Origin: an uncultured Armatimonadota bacterium
Lineage (GTDB): Bacteria > Armatimonadota > Fimbriimonadia > Fimbriimonadales > Fimbriimonadaceae
Assembly: GCA_903833215.1 (NCBI GenBank)
Contig: CAILEM010000077.1
Location: forward strand, 62,001-126,000
Length of the DNA: 64,000 nucleotides
Direction: 5' to 3'
The position numbers and the translations under genes were made by a program. Each line of letters opens with the position of its first letter. Position 1 is the first letter of the stretch. This document shows, piece after piece, positions 25,916 through 35,338 of this stretch. The notes beneath the pieces were generated by a model. The model saw nothing but the letters and a program-made list of their open reading frames with translations. It had not been told where the DNA came from and searched no databases.

Positions 25916-27304
25916 TTGGACCAGCCCGTTGTCGTGACCAATCCCGCTGATGAAGCGCTTCAGAACGGATCTGATGCGCCAGGTTCATGGCGAGAACCGG
26001 TTGGAACACCGAGCCTCCCAGAGGTTTTCCGCTCAGTGCGCGTGCCTCAGGGTGGACCCGCTTGGAGACGCCTTTTCGCGTTCGTTGGGCCTGGCTACAT
26101 GGTCGCAGTCGGGTACATGGACCCAGGCAACTGGGCGACAGATATCGCAGGCGGCGCGGCATATAATTACACGCTGCTCTCGGTAGTCCTGATATCAAGT
26201 CTGATGGCGGTATTCCTTCAGGCCCTGAGCGCCAAGCTTGGAATTGTCACCGGACGCGATTTGGCCCAAGCGTGCCGTGACGCATACTCCCGACCGACAT
26301 CCTTGGTCCTGTGGTTCTCGGCGGAGATTGCCATTGTCGCCTGTGATTTGGCGGAAGTGATTGGTGCTGCAATTGCGCTCAACCTCTTGTTTGGTCTTCC
26401 ACTTGTTGCAGGCGTTATTGTTACGTCGCTAGACGTTCTCCTGGTGCTGGCACTTCAATCGAAGGGTTTTCGCTGGATCGAAATGTTCGTAATCTGCTTG
26501 ATCGCCACGATGATGGTGATCTTTTCACTCGAGATCTTCTATGCAAAGCCGGATTGGCACGGAGTGCTTGCTGGATTCGTGCCACATGCGAACGTTGTTT
26601 CAGATCCCAAACGGCTTTTTATCGCATTGGGAATTCTTGGCGCGACCGTCATGCCCCACAACCTCTACCTTCACTCCTCGATTGTCCAAACACGCCGTTT
26701 TGGCAAATCGCGAGACGAGATTAAGGAAGCGATCAAACATGCCCACATCGACTCTACAGTCGCCCTAACGCTCGCACTATTTGTCAATGCAGCGATCCTG
26801 ATCGTTGCCGCAGCTGTCTTCTTCAAGGCGGGCCACCATGAGATCCAAAGGATCGAAGACGCCTACAAGCTCCTCTCACCAATGGTTGGAGTCTCAATAG
26901 CGACACCCTTCTTTGCCATTGCATTACTCGCGTCGGGACAGAATTCGACTCTGACAGGGACCCTGGCAGGGCAGATTATCCTCGAGGGCTTTCTTCGCGT
27001 AAAAATCAAACCTTGGCTTCGGCGAATGATTTCGAGGATCATCGCCCTTATTCCGGCTGTCGCTGCCGTTGCACTGTCGGGGTCGAAAGGATTGGCCGAT
27101 CTACTGATGTGGAGCCAGGTCGTCCTTTCCGCACAACTCTCGTTCGCAGTAGTGCCCCTCATTCAGTTCACTTCCGACCGGCGCAAAATGGGTGAATTCG
27201 CCAATGGATGGGTCACAAGGCTTATTGGATGGGGACTAGCTGTTATGATTGCGGGTCTAAACGCCTACCTAATCTTCAAAGCGCTCACCGATCCCTCGGC
27301 ATAA
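25916..27304 (+). CDS. mntH: Nramp-family Mn2+/Fe2+ transporter
   Basis: 462 residues with about 11 transmembrane helices. Diagnostic metal-site motifs are present: 'GYMDPGNWATDI' in helix 1 and 'GATVMPHNLYLHSS' in helix 6, including the Met that favours Mn2+/Fe2+ over Mg2+/Ca2+. 'ALLASGQNSTLTGTLAGQ' is the family's consensus transport signature. The start is TTG 25916, the first in-frame start after a TAG at 25901; no Shine-Dalgarno is visible and TAGAAT at 25901-25906 might be a -10 giving a very short leader. The dyad at 25874-25895 predicts metal-dependent repression. Confidence 0.93.
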   Translation: MDQPVVVTNPADEALQNGSDAPGSWREPVGTPSLPEVFRSVRVPQGGPAWRRLFAFVGPGYMVAVGYMDPGNWATDIAGGAAYNYTLLSVVLISSLMAVFLQALSAKLGIVTGRDLAQACRDAYSRPTSLVLWFSAEIAIVACDLAEVIGAAIALNLLFGLPLVAGVIVTSLDVLLVLALQSKGFRWIEMFVICLIATMMVIFSLEIFYAKPDWHGVLAGFVPHANVVSDPKRLFIALGILGATVMPHNLYLHSSIVQTRRFGKSRDEIKEAIKHAHIDSTVALTLALFVNAAILIVAAAVFFKAGHHEIQRIEDAYKLLSPMVGVSIATPFFAIALLASGQNSTLTGTLAGQIILEGFLRVKIKPWLRRMISRIIALIPAVAAVALSGSKGLADLLMWSQVVLSAQLSFAVVPLIQFTSDRRKMGEFANGWVTRLIGWGLAVMIAGLNAYLIFKALTDPSA

Positions 27305-27406
27305 GGTTTATAGTAGAAATAACACTATATATCCTCGCATCTTCGAAGATTAACCGGTTATTCTGTAGACAGAGTGCAGAAGTCATAACATCTTCTCAAG
27401 CAAGCC

Positions 27407-27631
27407 ATGAACGATCCTTCGACGCCAGAGCATAGAGAAAAGCGCGAAAAGCTTATCCGTGTTAGTAAGTACAAGAAAAGGCGTAAGCGATCCAGTTCAA
27501 AGCAGCCTCTGACGAAGAACAAAGTTGTGAAGAAGTCCGTGAGCTATCTACTCATGTTTCTGTTTGCCGTCATTTGCATCGCTGTGATTGTGTACGGCCT
27601 CTACGTTTGGCTCGTGGTTGATCGGCCCTAG
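27407..27631 (+). CDS. Small basic single-span membrane protein
   Basis: 74 residues: a strongly basic N-terminal half (KYKKRRKRSSSKQ) and one C-terminal transmembrane helix (YLLMFLFAVICIAVIVYGLYV, about 47-67). The charge layout predicts a cytoplasmic basic tail. No family recognised. It lies between mntH and the large beta-propeller gene on the same strand; a link to either is unknown. Confidence 0.55.
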   Translation: MNDPSTPEHREKREKLIRVSKYKKRRKRSSSKQPLTKNKVVKKSVSYLLMFLFAVICIAVIVYGLYVWLVVDRP

Positions 27632-27711
27632 AGACAAGCCGAAATTGCGATCCGCATCATCGTCTCGAGGCTCAGTTCGACATCAAACCGGCACATTGGT
27701 TAAGATGCTTC

Positions 27712-30700
27712 GTGGACTCGTTCTTCTTGCCAGGCCGTAAACTCGCCACGCTCCTGCCTCTTTTGGCAATAGCATGCATCGCCCCCGCCCAATTCGTCCC
27801 CACCAAGCTATTCGACGGCTTGAAGTGGAGAATGATCGGACCGTTTCGTGGTGGCCGAACCGTCGGTGCCGCTGGCGTACCCAGCCAGCCAGGAACGTTC
27901 TACATGGGCGTAAACAACGGCGGTGTCTGGAAAACCAACGACTACGGAAGAACTTGGAATCCCATCTTCGATAACCAACCCACAGGTTCAATCGGAAACA
28001 TTGCGGTCGCCCCTTCCGATCCACAAACGATCTACGTCGGGAGTGGCGAAGGCTTACAGCGCCCCGATCTATCGACGGGCGACGGAATGTACCGATCGAA
28101 CGACGCAGGCAAAACATGGAAGCACCTGGGCCTGCGTGACGGACAGCAGATCGCCTCGATCATCGTAGATCCCAAAGATCCCAAGCGACTTTTTGTCGCC
28201 GTGCTGGGACATCCCTACGGCCCAAATGAAACTCGCGGTGTCTATCGCTCAGAGGATGGCGGCGAGACATTTCAACGGGTGCTTTACAAGGATGCCGATA
28301 CGGGTGCCGTTGCCTTGGCTTTCGATCCAAGCGATTCTCAAACAGTGTATGCAGACCTATGGGCTGCTCGCCAGGGCCCCTGGGAGAACGCGGGTTGGCA
28401 AGGACCCAACAGCGGCCTATTCAAGTCAACCGATGGTGGCAATACGTGGTTCGAACTCAAGAAGGGCCTGCCTCGAATTGCGGATGGCCTCGGTCGAATC
28501 GGAATAGCAGTTGCCCCAAGCAATCCGAAACGACTATTTGCGGTGGTTGACGCCAACGAACGCGGCGGAATCTACAGGTCTGATGACGCTGGTGCTTCGT
28601 GGAATCTGGTGCACGACGAAGGTCGGGTTTGGGGACGAGGTAGCGACTTCGCCGAGGTTCGCGTTGATCCCAAGAACCAGGATATTGTGTATGTCGCCAA
28701 CACCTCGACGTACAAGTCGGTCGATGGTGGAAAAACCTTTGTGGCATGGAAGGGCGCACCCGGCGGCGACGACTATCATACGATCTATATCGATCCCAAC
28801 GACCCCAAAATCATCCTCCTATCGCTCGACCAAGGGGCCACCATTACCGTGAACGGTGGAGAGACCTGGAGCTCTTGGTACAACCAGCCAACCGCACAGT
28901 TCTATCACGTATCTACCGACAATCAGTTCCCCTATTGGGTCTATGGCGGTCAACAAGAAAGCGGTTCCGCTGGAGTCGCCAGTCGCGGAAACGATGGGCA
29001 GATCACTTTTCGGGAGTGGCATCCCGTCGGAGCCGAAGAGTACGGGTTTGTAGCACCCGATCCACTGAATCCGAAAATCATCTACGGCGGACGGCTCAGT
29101 CGATATGACATGGTCACCGGCCAAACCCAGAGTGTTTCACCCCAGCCGGGCCGGCGAGGCGGGAGCTATCGCTTTTTACGCTCAGCGCCGCTCATGTTTT
29201 CAACGGTTGACCCCCACGCCCTCTTCTATGCTGGCAACGTTGTTTTCAAGACGCTTGATGGTGGCAACCACTGGCAAGTTATCAGTCCAGATTTGACTCG
29301 CGAGGTTGCCGATCCCCCTGCCGGAAGTGTGTTCAAGCGTCCTGGCCGGCGAGGCGTCGTCTATGCCCTCGCTCCGTCGTACAAAGACATCAACACGATT
29401 TGGGCAGGGACCGACGACGGTCTGATTCACCTCACTCGAGACGGCGGTAAGGTTTGGACTAACGTGACTCCACCAGAGCTCACGCCCTGGAGCAAGGTCT
29501 CCATGTTGGATTCTGGTCGCTTCGACGTAAACACTGCCTATGCCGCCATAAATCGGTTCAAGCTGGATGACCTCCACCCCCACATTTACCGCACTCACGA
29601 CAGTGGCGCCCACTGGAAAGAGATTGTAAACGGCTTGCCTGATAACGCGATTGTCAACACCGTGCGAGAAGATCCGGTCAGGAAGGGGCTTCTCTTCTGC
29701 GGAACTGAGAACGCTGTGTACTTCTCAATCGATGACGGAGACCACTGGAGCCCCTTACGACTGAATATGCCAGCCACATCCATTCGAGACCTCGTCGTGC
29801 ATGACGATGACGTCGTCATCGGGACCCATGGACGGTCGTTCTGGATCTTGGATGACATCACTCCCCTACGACAGATTTCAGCAACGGACGAATCCACTCG
29901 GCTGTTTCGTCCTGAGCTAGCCACTCGCGTCCACTGGAACAACAATACGGACACTCCGTTGCCCCCCGAAGAACCCGCCGGAAAGAATCCTCCCGACGGT
30001 GCCATCATCGACTACTTCTTGGCGAATGAAGGTCCCGTGCGGCTAGAGATTCTCGATTCCAAGGGTGCTGTTGTCAGGCGCTACGACAGTAGTGACAAAC
30101 TTGTTCAGGTCCAAGAGCGCGACCTTCAAGTCCCGTTCTACTGGATTCGCCCACTCCAACCGCTCCTCGGAACAACAGGCTTCCACCGTTTTGTTTGGGA
30201 CCTTCACTACACGCCGCTTGGTGGACGCTCCGGCTTCCCTATCGCTGCCATCTTCCACGACACCGCACCGGTTCCCAGCAGTCCATGGGTTGCCCCTGGA
30301 ATCTATACCGTAAAGCTATTCACGGGTGGAAAGACATACATACAGCAGCTCAAGGTCAGAATGGATCCACGCGTAACGACTCCTGCGGCGGGACTGCGAG
30401 AGCAGCAACGGATCGCCATGGGGGCTTATGGATTGATACAACGCCTGCGAGATGCGAGTGGCGTGATTGAAGAACAGTCATCACGCCTCGAGAAGTTGCC
30501 CGCAGACTTGCAAGGTGCGGTTCGAAGCATTCAAGCGGCATTCAAGGCCATTCAGCCAAAGCTCGCTGGTCCACAAGCATCCCTAAGCGGAGTCATGAGT
30601 GCAGTGGAAGAAGCCGACATGGCACCAACCTCACTCTCGGTTGAAGCGTACGAAACCGCTGAGAAGTCAGCAATGGAGATTCTGAAAGCATGGGATCAGT

Positions 30701-30825
30701 TGGTGGCGACGCAAATCGCACCGCTCAACACCAAGCTAAAGAAATTAGGATTACCCGAAGTCGCATTGCACTCAAGCAAGACCATGCAACCCACCGATTT
30801 CGGGGGAAATAAGGACGAGGATTAA
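27712..30825 (+). CDS. Large secreted sortilin-type (Vps10-like) beta-propeller protein
   Basis: 1037 residues from GTG 27712 with a signal peptide (KLATLLPLLAIACIAPAQF). Asp-box blades run through the first 700 residues: 'GGVWKTNDYGRTW', 'GMYRSNDAGKTW', 'GVYRSEDGGETF', 'GLFKSTDGGNTW', 'GIYRSDDAGASW', 'TYKSVDGGKTF', 'ITVNGGETW', 'VFKTLDGGNHW', 'LTRDGGKVW', 'YRTHDSGAHW' and 'YFSIDDGDHW'. 'KLFDGLKWRMIGPFRGGRT' is the usual start of this class, widely annotated as 'glycosyl hydrolase' without biochemical proof. The last 300 residues hold a beta-sandwich and a coiled-coil-like stretch (LREQQRIAMGAYGLIQRLRD). Probably extracytoplasmic binding or scaffolding. Confidence 0.85.
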   Translation: MDSFFLPGRKLATLLPLLAIACIAPAQFVPTKLFDGLKWRMIGPFRGGRTVGAAGVPSQPGTFYMGVNNGGVWKTNDYGRTWNPIFDNQPTGSIGNIAVAPSDPQTIYVGSGEGLQRPDLSTGDGMYRSNDAGKTWKHLGLRDGQQIASIIVDPKDPKRLFVAVLGHPYGPNETRGVYRSEDGGETFQRVLYKDADTGAVALAFDPSDSQTVYADLWAARQGPWENAGWQGPNSGLFKSTDGGNTWFELKKGLPRIADGLGRIGIAVAPSNPKRLFAVVDANERGGIYRSDDAGASWNLVHDEGRVWGRGSDFAEVRVDPKNQDIVYVANTSTYKSVDGGKTFVAWKGAPGGDDYHTIYIDPNDPKIILLSLDQGATITVNGGETWSSWYNQPTAQFYHVSTDNQFPYWVYGGQQESGSAGVASRGNDGQITFREWHPVGAEEYGFVAPDPLNPKIIYGGRLSRYDMVTGQTQSVSPQPGRRGGSYRFLRSAPLMFSTVDPHALFYAGNVVFKTLDGGNHWQVISPDLTREVADPPAGSVFKRPGRRGVVYALAPSYKDINTIWAGTDDGLIHLTRDGGKVWTNVTPPELTPWSKVSMLDSGRFDVNTAYAAINRFKLDDLHPHIYRTHDSGAHWKEIVNGLPDNAIVNTVREDPVRKGLLFCGTENAVYFSIDDGDHWSPLRLNMPATSIRDLVVHDDDVVIGTHGRSFWILDDITPLRQISATDESTRLFRPELATRVHWNNNTDTPLPPEEPAGKNPPDGAIIDYFLANEGPVRLEILDSKGAVVRRYDSSDKLVQVQERDLQVPFYWIRPLQPLLGTTGFHRFVWDLHYTPLGGRSGFPIAAIFHDTAPVPSSPWVAPGIYTVKLFTGGKTYIQQLKVRMDPRVTTPAAGLREQQRIAMGAYGLIQRLRDASGVIEEQSSRLEKLPADLQGAVRSIQAAFKAIQPKLAGPQASLSGVMSAVEEADMAPTSLSVEAYETAEKSAMEILKAWDQLVATQIAPLNTKLKKLGLPEVALHSSKTMQPTDFGGNKDED

Positions 30826-30829
30826 GCCG

Positions 30830-30862
30830 GAAGGCACCCTAGATCCGATCTAGGGAGCCTTC
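30830..30862. terminator. Bidirectional hairpin between convergent genes
   Basis: GAAGGCACCCTAGATC (30830-30845) pairs with GATCTAGGGAGCCTTC (30847-30862), with a single A/A mismatch. It follows the propeller gene's stop by 4 bp and overlaps the stop codon of the convergent beta-helix gene, so it can end both transcripts. Confidence 0.6.
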
Positions 30863-32889
30863 TGTACTGGAAACGCGGCGGGAACGGTTGGGTCGAGCTT
30901 GAATGTTCGACCCACGAGGCCTGCCTTCGATTGATCGAACGGCTTAAAACCAAGTGTGAACGCCATCGAGTTGGGGTTCAAGCGGAAATCACCTTTGCTT
31001 GGGTTGGCAAACATTGGGTCTGCAATCGAAGAGTGGAGATCTTGGCCCTTCTTTCGCCAAGCCTCCAGCGACATCCCCGCGAAATCGACAGGCTTGCCAT
31101 CGATGCGCCAATAGAGATTTCCGTCGAGTTTGTAGTTATTCCCCGACCAGTTACTGCCGAGGAGTGGAGCATCCTTCCAGAAAACGATGTTGTGTTCAAA
31201 GGTGAACGAGAGGTGATCCTCGGCCCTGGTTCGAATGATTTGAGCATCGCGAGCGAAGGCGAAGATGTTGTTACGAACGGTGTTGTCTTCCCCGTAATGC
31301 TGGTGGAACCCGCCGCTCTTGGTGCGGTACACGACGTTATTCTCAATCAGTTCGTGTGAGCTTCCCTCGTCGGGATAAATTCCCCATCCGCCATAGCTGA
31401 AGCTATCGATGTCGTGAATTCGATTGCCAATGATCTTTGTCCCCGGCTCGATACCGAGGGTGTAAATTCCGCCCATGTCACTCAACACGCCTTGCCCAAT
31501 GTCGTGAATGTGATTGTTTGCGATCAGATCATCGTGAGCTTGGCTCTTTGAGTAGCCCCACGTCCAACCGATCGAAACACCGGTGTAGTAGAGATCGAAA
31601 ATCTCGTTATTGGAGATCTCATTGTGAGCAGATTGACCGATCCATACTCCGATTGCAGCCGGATGAAGTCTGCCCGCGTGAGCGATGACACAGTTGTGGA
31701 CAATTACTTCTCCAGCGGCGTTATTTTCATCTTCAACGAGTCCCGTTTCGCCGATCTTGACTCCACCCGCCCCGATGTCTGTGAAATTGGAATTCGTGAT
31801 AGATAGCTTTCGGCACCCGGCTCCAAGTTCAAGCGCGTACTCTCCAACGCTGCGAACGTTGCAGCCGGACATTCCACCGTTCCGCCAACCGACAGCACGA
31901 ACTGCTGCACTGAGGTCAACCTCGGCCTGCGGGAAAAATCTTCCTTGCTTTGGAAGTATCCAGTTTGAATATGCGAAATCAAGGTTTTCAAACCTAACGT
32001 ACTCGACAAACTTGCGTCCAGCGGTATCACCCTTGATATCGATCAACCTATCAGCTTTTGGAGCCACGATGGTGGTTACTGCCAACTTCTCCCCAGGTAG
32101 CGGAATATAGGTTAGTTCACCCGATTTCTGATCGAGGTACCACTCGCCTGGAGAGGACAGGGCCTCACGCACGTTCTCGACGATGTATCGGTTGCCTTTT
32201 GGAAAGTTGGCCCAATCGGCATCGTAACCCGTCGGTCCAGTCGTTGTCACCGTGTGCGTTACGTCATCTACGCTGCCGATTCGCATTCGCGACATGTCCC
32301 ACGTATGGAAGCAGAGTAATTCGACATCGTTAAGGTTGTGCCACCCCTTGTCGATGTCGCCAGCACGGAATCCAAATCGGTCGTATCCGTGGCCTTTCGC
32401 TGATGCACTCGGTGCCACGGCCTCGGTGATGTTGTAGTACCCCGCTTTTGGAAATCGAGGGCGATACCGCCTTTTGCCGTTAACAAAAAGCTGGTCAAAA
32501 CTCCACTTGCGATCACGAACTTCTGGCAACGTGACCGTCCACCATCCGTGGGAGTCAACTTGAAAACCACGAATCTCTTTGCCACCACTAATCGTTGCCC
32601 TTTCGCCTCGATAGATGGTGGGGGAATTGACCGTCCCAGAATCCTCTGGAGCCAGTGAGAAGGCATGGTCCTGCTCCAATACTCCCTTTTGGACGTGCAC
32701 AACGACCGGGCTCGTAAGGTTGGTATGGTCTCGTCGAAAGTCCCTTACCGCCTCTCGGGCGCGGTCAAGCGAATGAAACGGCCGAGATCGGGACCCACTA
32801 GATGAGTCGAGTCCATTCGGGGAAACATAGAAGTCTGCACCGGAATTCGATAATCGGCCCAGGGTGATCGCAACTGCGAGGAGGATCAT
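30850..32889 (-). CDS. Secreted right-handed parallel beta-helix protein
   Basis: 679 residues with an N-terminal signal segment (ILLAVAITLGRLSNSGA) followed by 'DFYVSPNGLDSSSGSRSRPFHSLDRAREAV' (about 19-48), the classic opening of pectate-lyase-superfamily domains. From about residue 330 short Asn/Ile-rich rungs repeat ('ISNNEIFDLYYTGVSIG', 'IANNHIHDIGQGVLSDMGG', 'IGNRIHDIDSFSYGGWG', 'IENNVVYRTKSGGFHQHYG'), as in PbH1 repeats. Related proteins cleave or bind polysaccharides. Catalytic residues cannot be assigned safely by eye. Confidence 0.8.
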   Translation of the reverse strand: MILLAVAITLGRLSNSGADFYVSPNGLDSSSGSRSRPFHSLDRAREAVRDFRRDHTNLTSPVVVHVQKGVLEQDHAFSLAPEDSGTVNSPTIYRGERATISGGKEIRGFQVDSHGWWTVTLPEVRDRKWSFDQLFVNGKRRYRPRFPKAGYYNITEAVAPSASAKGHGYDRFGFRAGDIDKGWHNLNDVELLCFHTWDMSRMRIGSVDDVTHTVTTTGPTGYDADWANFPKGNRYIVENVREALSSPGEWYLDQKSGELTYIPLPGEKLAVTTIVAPKADRLIDIKGDTAGRKFVEYVRFENLDFAYSNWILPKQGRFFPQAEVDLSAAVRAVGWRNGGMSGCNVRSVGEYALELGAGCRKLSITNSNFTDIGAGGVKIGETGLVEDENNAAGEVIVHNCVIAHAGRLHPAAIGVWIGQSAHNEISNNEIFDLYYTGVSIGWTWGYSKSQAHDDLIANNHIHDIGQGVLSDMGGIYTLGIEPGTKIIGNRIHDIDSFSYGGWGIYPDEGSSHELIENNVVYRTKSGGFHQHYGEDNTVRNNIFAFARDAQIIRTRAEDHLSFTFEHNIVFWKDAPLLGSNWSGNNYKLDGNLYWRIDGKPVDFAGMSLEAWRKKGQDLHSSIADPMFANPSKGDFRLNPNSMAFTLGFKPFDQSKAGLVGRTFKLDPTVPAAFPVQKAP

Positions 32890-32907
32890 ATTTCTTTAGA
32901 CCAAGGT

Positions 32908-34059
32908 TCAGTCTTTCTGTTCAAGTTTGGCCTTTACCGCCATGATCCCAATCATTGTTGGTGATGGTTGCCGGGTGATTCCGGCATTGGTCACAGCAAC
33001 AATGACAAGGCCTGATTTCGGCCAAATGGTCATATCCGCCCAAAAGCTTCCATCCGTTCCTGTGAAGTAATGGCAAGCTTCTCCGGCAAATGCTGAATCG
33101 ACGATCCAGCCGACCGCATTCTTGTCACCCTCTTCAGGTGTATGAAGCAACTTGTAGGATTCGGCGGTCAATCCGGTTGCCTCGCCGCGTATACCCTTCA
33201 AGTGATAGGTCGCGTATTTTACTAGGTCTGAAATCGTGCAAGAAATTCCCGCTCCAGCCGGTGCCTTGACGTAATCAAGCTTCGATGGGGGCATCAAGTA
33301 CGGGGCGAAACCGAAATCCCCTCGGATATGGGGGACGACAGCATTGGCGGAACCAACCTGATCGGCGGTTCCGATTGGCTCAATCATCGCGGAGGACATC
33401 CTTAGCGGATTGAAAACATAACGCTGCATCAACCATTCATAAGACTGGCGTATCACTCGCTCTGCCACGTACCCAGCAACAACAAAATCTGTGTCCGTTG
33501 ACGGTGATTGAACGGCCTCGGGTTCCAATGAGAGCAATTCCGTTAAGAAAGCCTTTCGGATGTCGGTTGGCTTCTCCGGTTTCGCCAGGATCTTATCCAG
33601 ACGAGCGGGCGCGATCACGTCAATGCGCGGCAATTTGGCTTTGTGATGCATAAGATCGCTGATGGTCACGTTCTTGTACGCATCGTTCAATGCGATGTCG
33701 GGCATTGCCTGCGAAAGCGTGGTCTTCCAACTGAGCTTTTGGGTTTCAACGAGATGCGCAATTAACATCGCCGTCATCGACTTGCCGATCGCTCCGATGG
33801 GAAGGCGATCGTCATCCTCAATGGGTGAGGATGTGTTCTGCATATTGCGCAGACCCACTACTGCGGATTCGGTTTTGTCAGATCCCTTTTGGTACGCAAT
33901 ACAAAGGCCCGGCAACTTGTTATCTTTGCGAATCGCTTCGGCAAGATCATCAAGTGATTTTGTTTCTGCGTATCGCTGAACAGTAGCCTTGAAGCCAGCT
34001 GAGTTGAACTGCTGATGGAATCCTGCGACGGCAAATAGAGCAACAAGTGGAAGCATCAT
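32908..34059 (-). CDS. Beta-lactamase/PBP-fold protein with lost catalytic motifs (pseudoenzyme candidate)
   Basis: 383 residues from ATG 34059 (AGAGG just upstream) with a short signal-like start (MMLPLVALFAVAGF). The overall plan is that of class C beta-lactamase-related serine hydrolases. The S-x-x-K motif, normally in 'IGSxxK', here reads IGAIGK: the nucleophile is Ala90 (codon GCG at 33790-33792) and Lys93 is kept. The Y-x-N motif is P186-S187-T188. The third motif region reads 'HYFTGTDGSFWADM'. A serine-hydrolase activity is therefore unlikely; a binding or regulatory role is the simplest inference. It is divergent from riboflavin synthase. Confidence 0.7.
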   Translation of the reverse strand: MMLPLVALFAVAGFHQQFNSAGFKATVQRYAETKSLDDLAEAIRKDNKLPGLCIAYQKGSDKTESAVVGLRNMQNTSSPIEDDDRLPIGAIGKSMTAMLIAHLVETQKLSWKTTLSQAMPDIALNDAYKNVTISDLMHHKAKLPRIDVIAPARLDKILAKPEKPTDIRKAFLTELLSLEPEAVQSPSTDTDFVVAGYVAERVIRQSYEWLMQRYVFNPLRMSSAMIEPIGTADQVGSANAVVPHIRGDFGFAPYLMPPSKLDYVKAPAGAGISCTISDLVKYATYHLKGIRGEATGLTAESYKLLHTPEEGDKNAVGWIVDSAFAGEACHYFTGTDGSFWADMTIWPKSGLVIVAVTNAGITRQPSPTMIGIMAVKAKLEQKD

Positions 34060-34143
34060 CGAACCTCTTTTGTTGGACTCCCCAAAACACCCAACCGTTA
34101 CCCTAGTGTATCCCGCCAATCCAATAGAGGGTGAGAGGTGAAG

Positions 34144-34171
34144 TTGAACGAGAAAGTTGATCCACCATAAT
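34144..34171 (+). promoter_or_regulatory. Leaderless-type promoter of riboflavin synthase
   Basis: TTGAAC (34144-34149), 16 bp, then CATAAT (34166-34171), with the ATG of the riboflavin synthase gene 6 nt further on. Transcription would start at or next to the A of ATG. No Shine-Dalgarno sequence is present. Confidence 0.6.
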
Positions 34172-34177
34172 CCGACT

Positions 34178-34768
34178 ATGTTCACCGGAATTATTCAGGC
34201 GGTTGGTCATGTCACGAGCTTTTCTGATGGGGTGCTCACGCTGTCTGCCCCTGCCGACTTTGCGCCAGACGGATACAAACTTGGTGAGAGCATTGCTGTA
34301 AACGGCTGTTGCTTGACCGTCATCGTTTCCGACGCAGGAATCAAATTTGAGTTGAGCCCAGAAACGATTGCTCGAACGGCATTTAGAGACATCAAGCTCG
34401 ATTCTCAGGTCAATCTTGAGCGTGCAATGCAAGTGAATGACCGGTTCGGCGGACACATCGTTCAGGGCCACGTCGATGCGACGGGAACGATTGTTTCCAT
34501 CACACCCTCCGGGAACTCAACCGTCTTTCGCTTTCAGGCACCGACCAATTACGACCGGTACATGATCGACAAGGGCAGCATTACCGTCGATGGTATTTCG
34601 CTAACGGTCGTCAAGCCAAACGAAGGATGTTTCGATGTTTGGATCATCCCCCACACTCTGGCCGAGACCAACCTCGGTCAAAAGCAGATTGGCGACAGCG
34701 TGAACTTGGAATTCGACGTCATCGCGCGATACGTTGAGAAGATGATGGGTGTAAAGAGCTCTGACTGA
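34178..34768 (+). CDS. ribE: Riboflavin synthase alpha subunit
   Basis: 196 residues made of two lumazine-binding repeats. It begins MFTGIIQAVGHV, as nearly all family members do. 'LGESIAVNGCCLTV' (about 40-53) is repeated as 'KGSITVDGISLTVV' (about 134-147), and 'GGHIVQGHVDATGT' (about 97-110) marks the second barrel. The enzyme dismutates two 6,7-dimethyl-8-ribityllumazine molecules to riboflavin. ATG 34178 is preferred over an in-frame TTG/ATT-like start upstream because of MFTGII. No other rib genes are adjacent, but ribF lies at 45653-46567. Confidence 0.95.
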   Translation: MFTGIIQAVGHVTSFSDGVLTLSAPADFAPDGYKLGESIAVNGCCLTVIVSDAGIKFELSPETIARTAFRDIKLDSQVNLERAMQVNDRFGGHIVQGHVDATGTIVSITPSGNSTVFRFQAPTNYDRYMIDKGSITVDGISLTVVKPNEGCFDVWIIPHTLAETNLGQKQIGDSVNLEFDVIARYVEKMMGVKSSD

Positions 34769-34769
34769 C

Positions 34770-35177
34770 CTATAGCGGTGGAATGACGGTATCGATGACG
34801 TGAATTACGCCGTTGCTGCACTCAATGTCGGCAATGACGAATTTGGCGCCGTTAACTGTGTAGTCATGGTCAGATTCAAGCCGGACATCCTGTCCCTGAA
34901 GTGTCGTCGCGGTGGTCATATGTCGGACGTCGCCCGTCATCATCTTGCCGCGCACCACGTGGTGTCGCATCGTTTCCAAAAGTTGCTTGCGGGTGTCGGG
35001 GCGAAGTAACTCAAAAATCGCGTAACGAGGAATCTTGTCGAAGGCCGTCTCGCTTGGAGCAAATACAGTGAACGGTCCCGGGCCGGACAATTCTTCGAAC
35101 ATATTCGCCGCCTTCATCGCAGCATTCATTGTTCGTAACGCTGGCACTGACCTGGTGATTTCGGCAATTGTTTGCAT
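34770..35177 (-). CDS. Fasciclin (FAS1) domain protein
   Basis: 135 residues from ATG 35177, a single FAS1 domain: 'FEELSGPGPFTVFAPSETAFDKIP' (split as FEELSGPGPFTVFAPSE and TAFDKIP, about 28-51) is the H1 motif; 'LLETMRHHVVRGKMMTGDV' with its His the middle; 'GVIHVIDTVIPPL' the H2 motif at the C-terminus. There is no signal peptide on this start. FAS1 domains mediate adhesion or bind cofactors; bacterial single-domain forms are usually secreted, so export here is uncertain. It converges on the riboflavin synthase gene. Confidence 0.88.
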   Translation of the reverse strand: MQTIAEITRSVPALRTMNAAMKAANMFEELSGPGPFTVFAPSETAFDKIPRYAIFELLRPDTRKQLLETMRHHVVRGKMMTGDVRHMTTATTLQGQDVRLESDHDYTVNGAKFVIADIECSNGVIHVIDTVIPPL

Positions 35178-35338
35178 TGTGTATCCATTGCCGCCCACTT
35201 AATTTAGACAATTAACCTGGGCTGACTTAGATATTGTGCCGGGTGGTTTGAACGGTCACAAGCCACACTTATGGTCGCCTCCAAATACGTGCCTCTATTC
35301 AGGGTGGCGTAATTGCGTGACAGCTTTTCCAAGGGCAA

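Noticed and set aside
34060-34177. FMN riboswitch before the riboflavin synthase gene
   Set aside because: The promoter abuts the start codon, leaving no leader, and no RFN-element sequence words are present.
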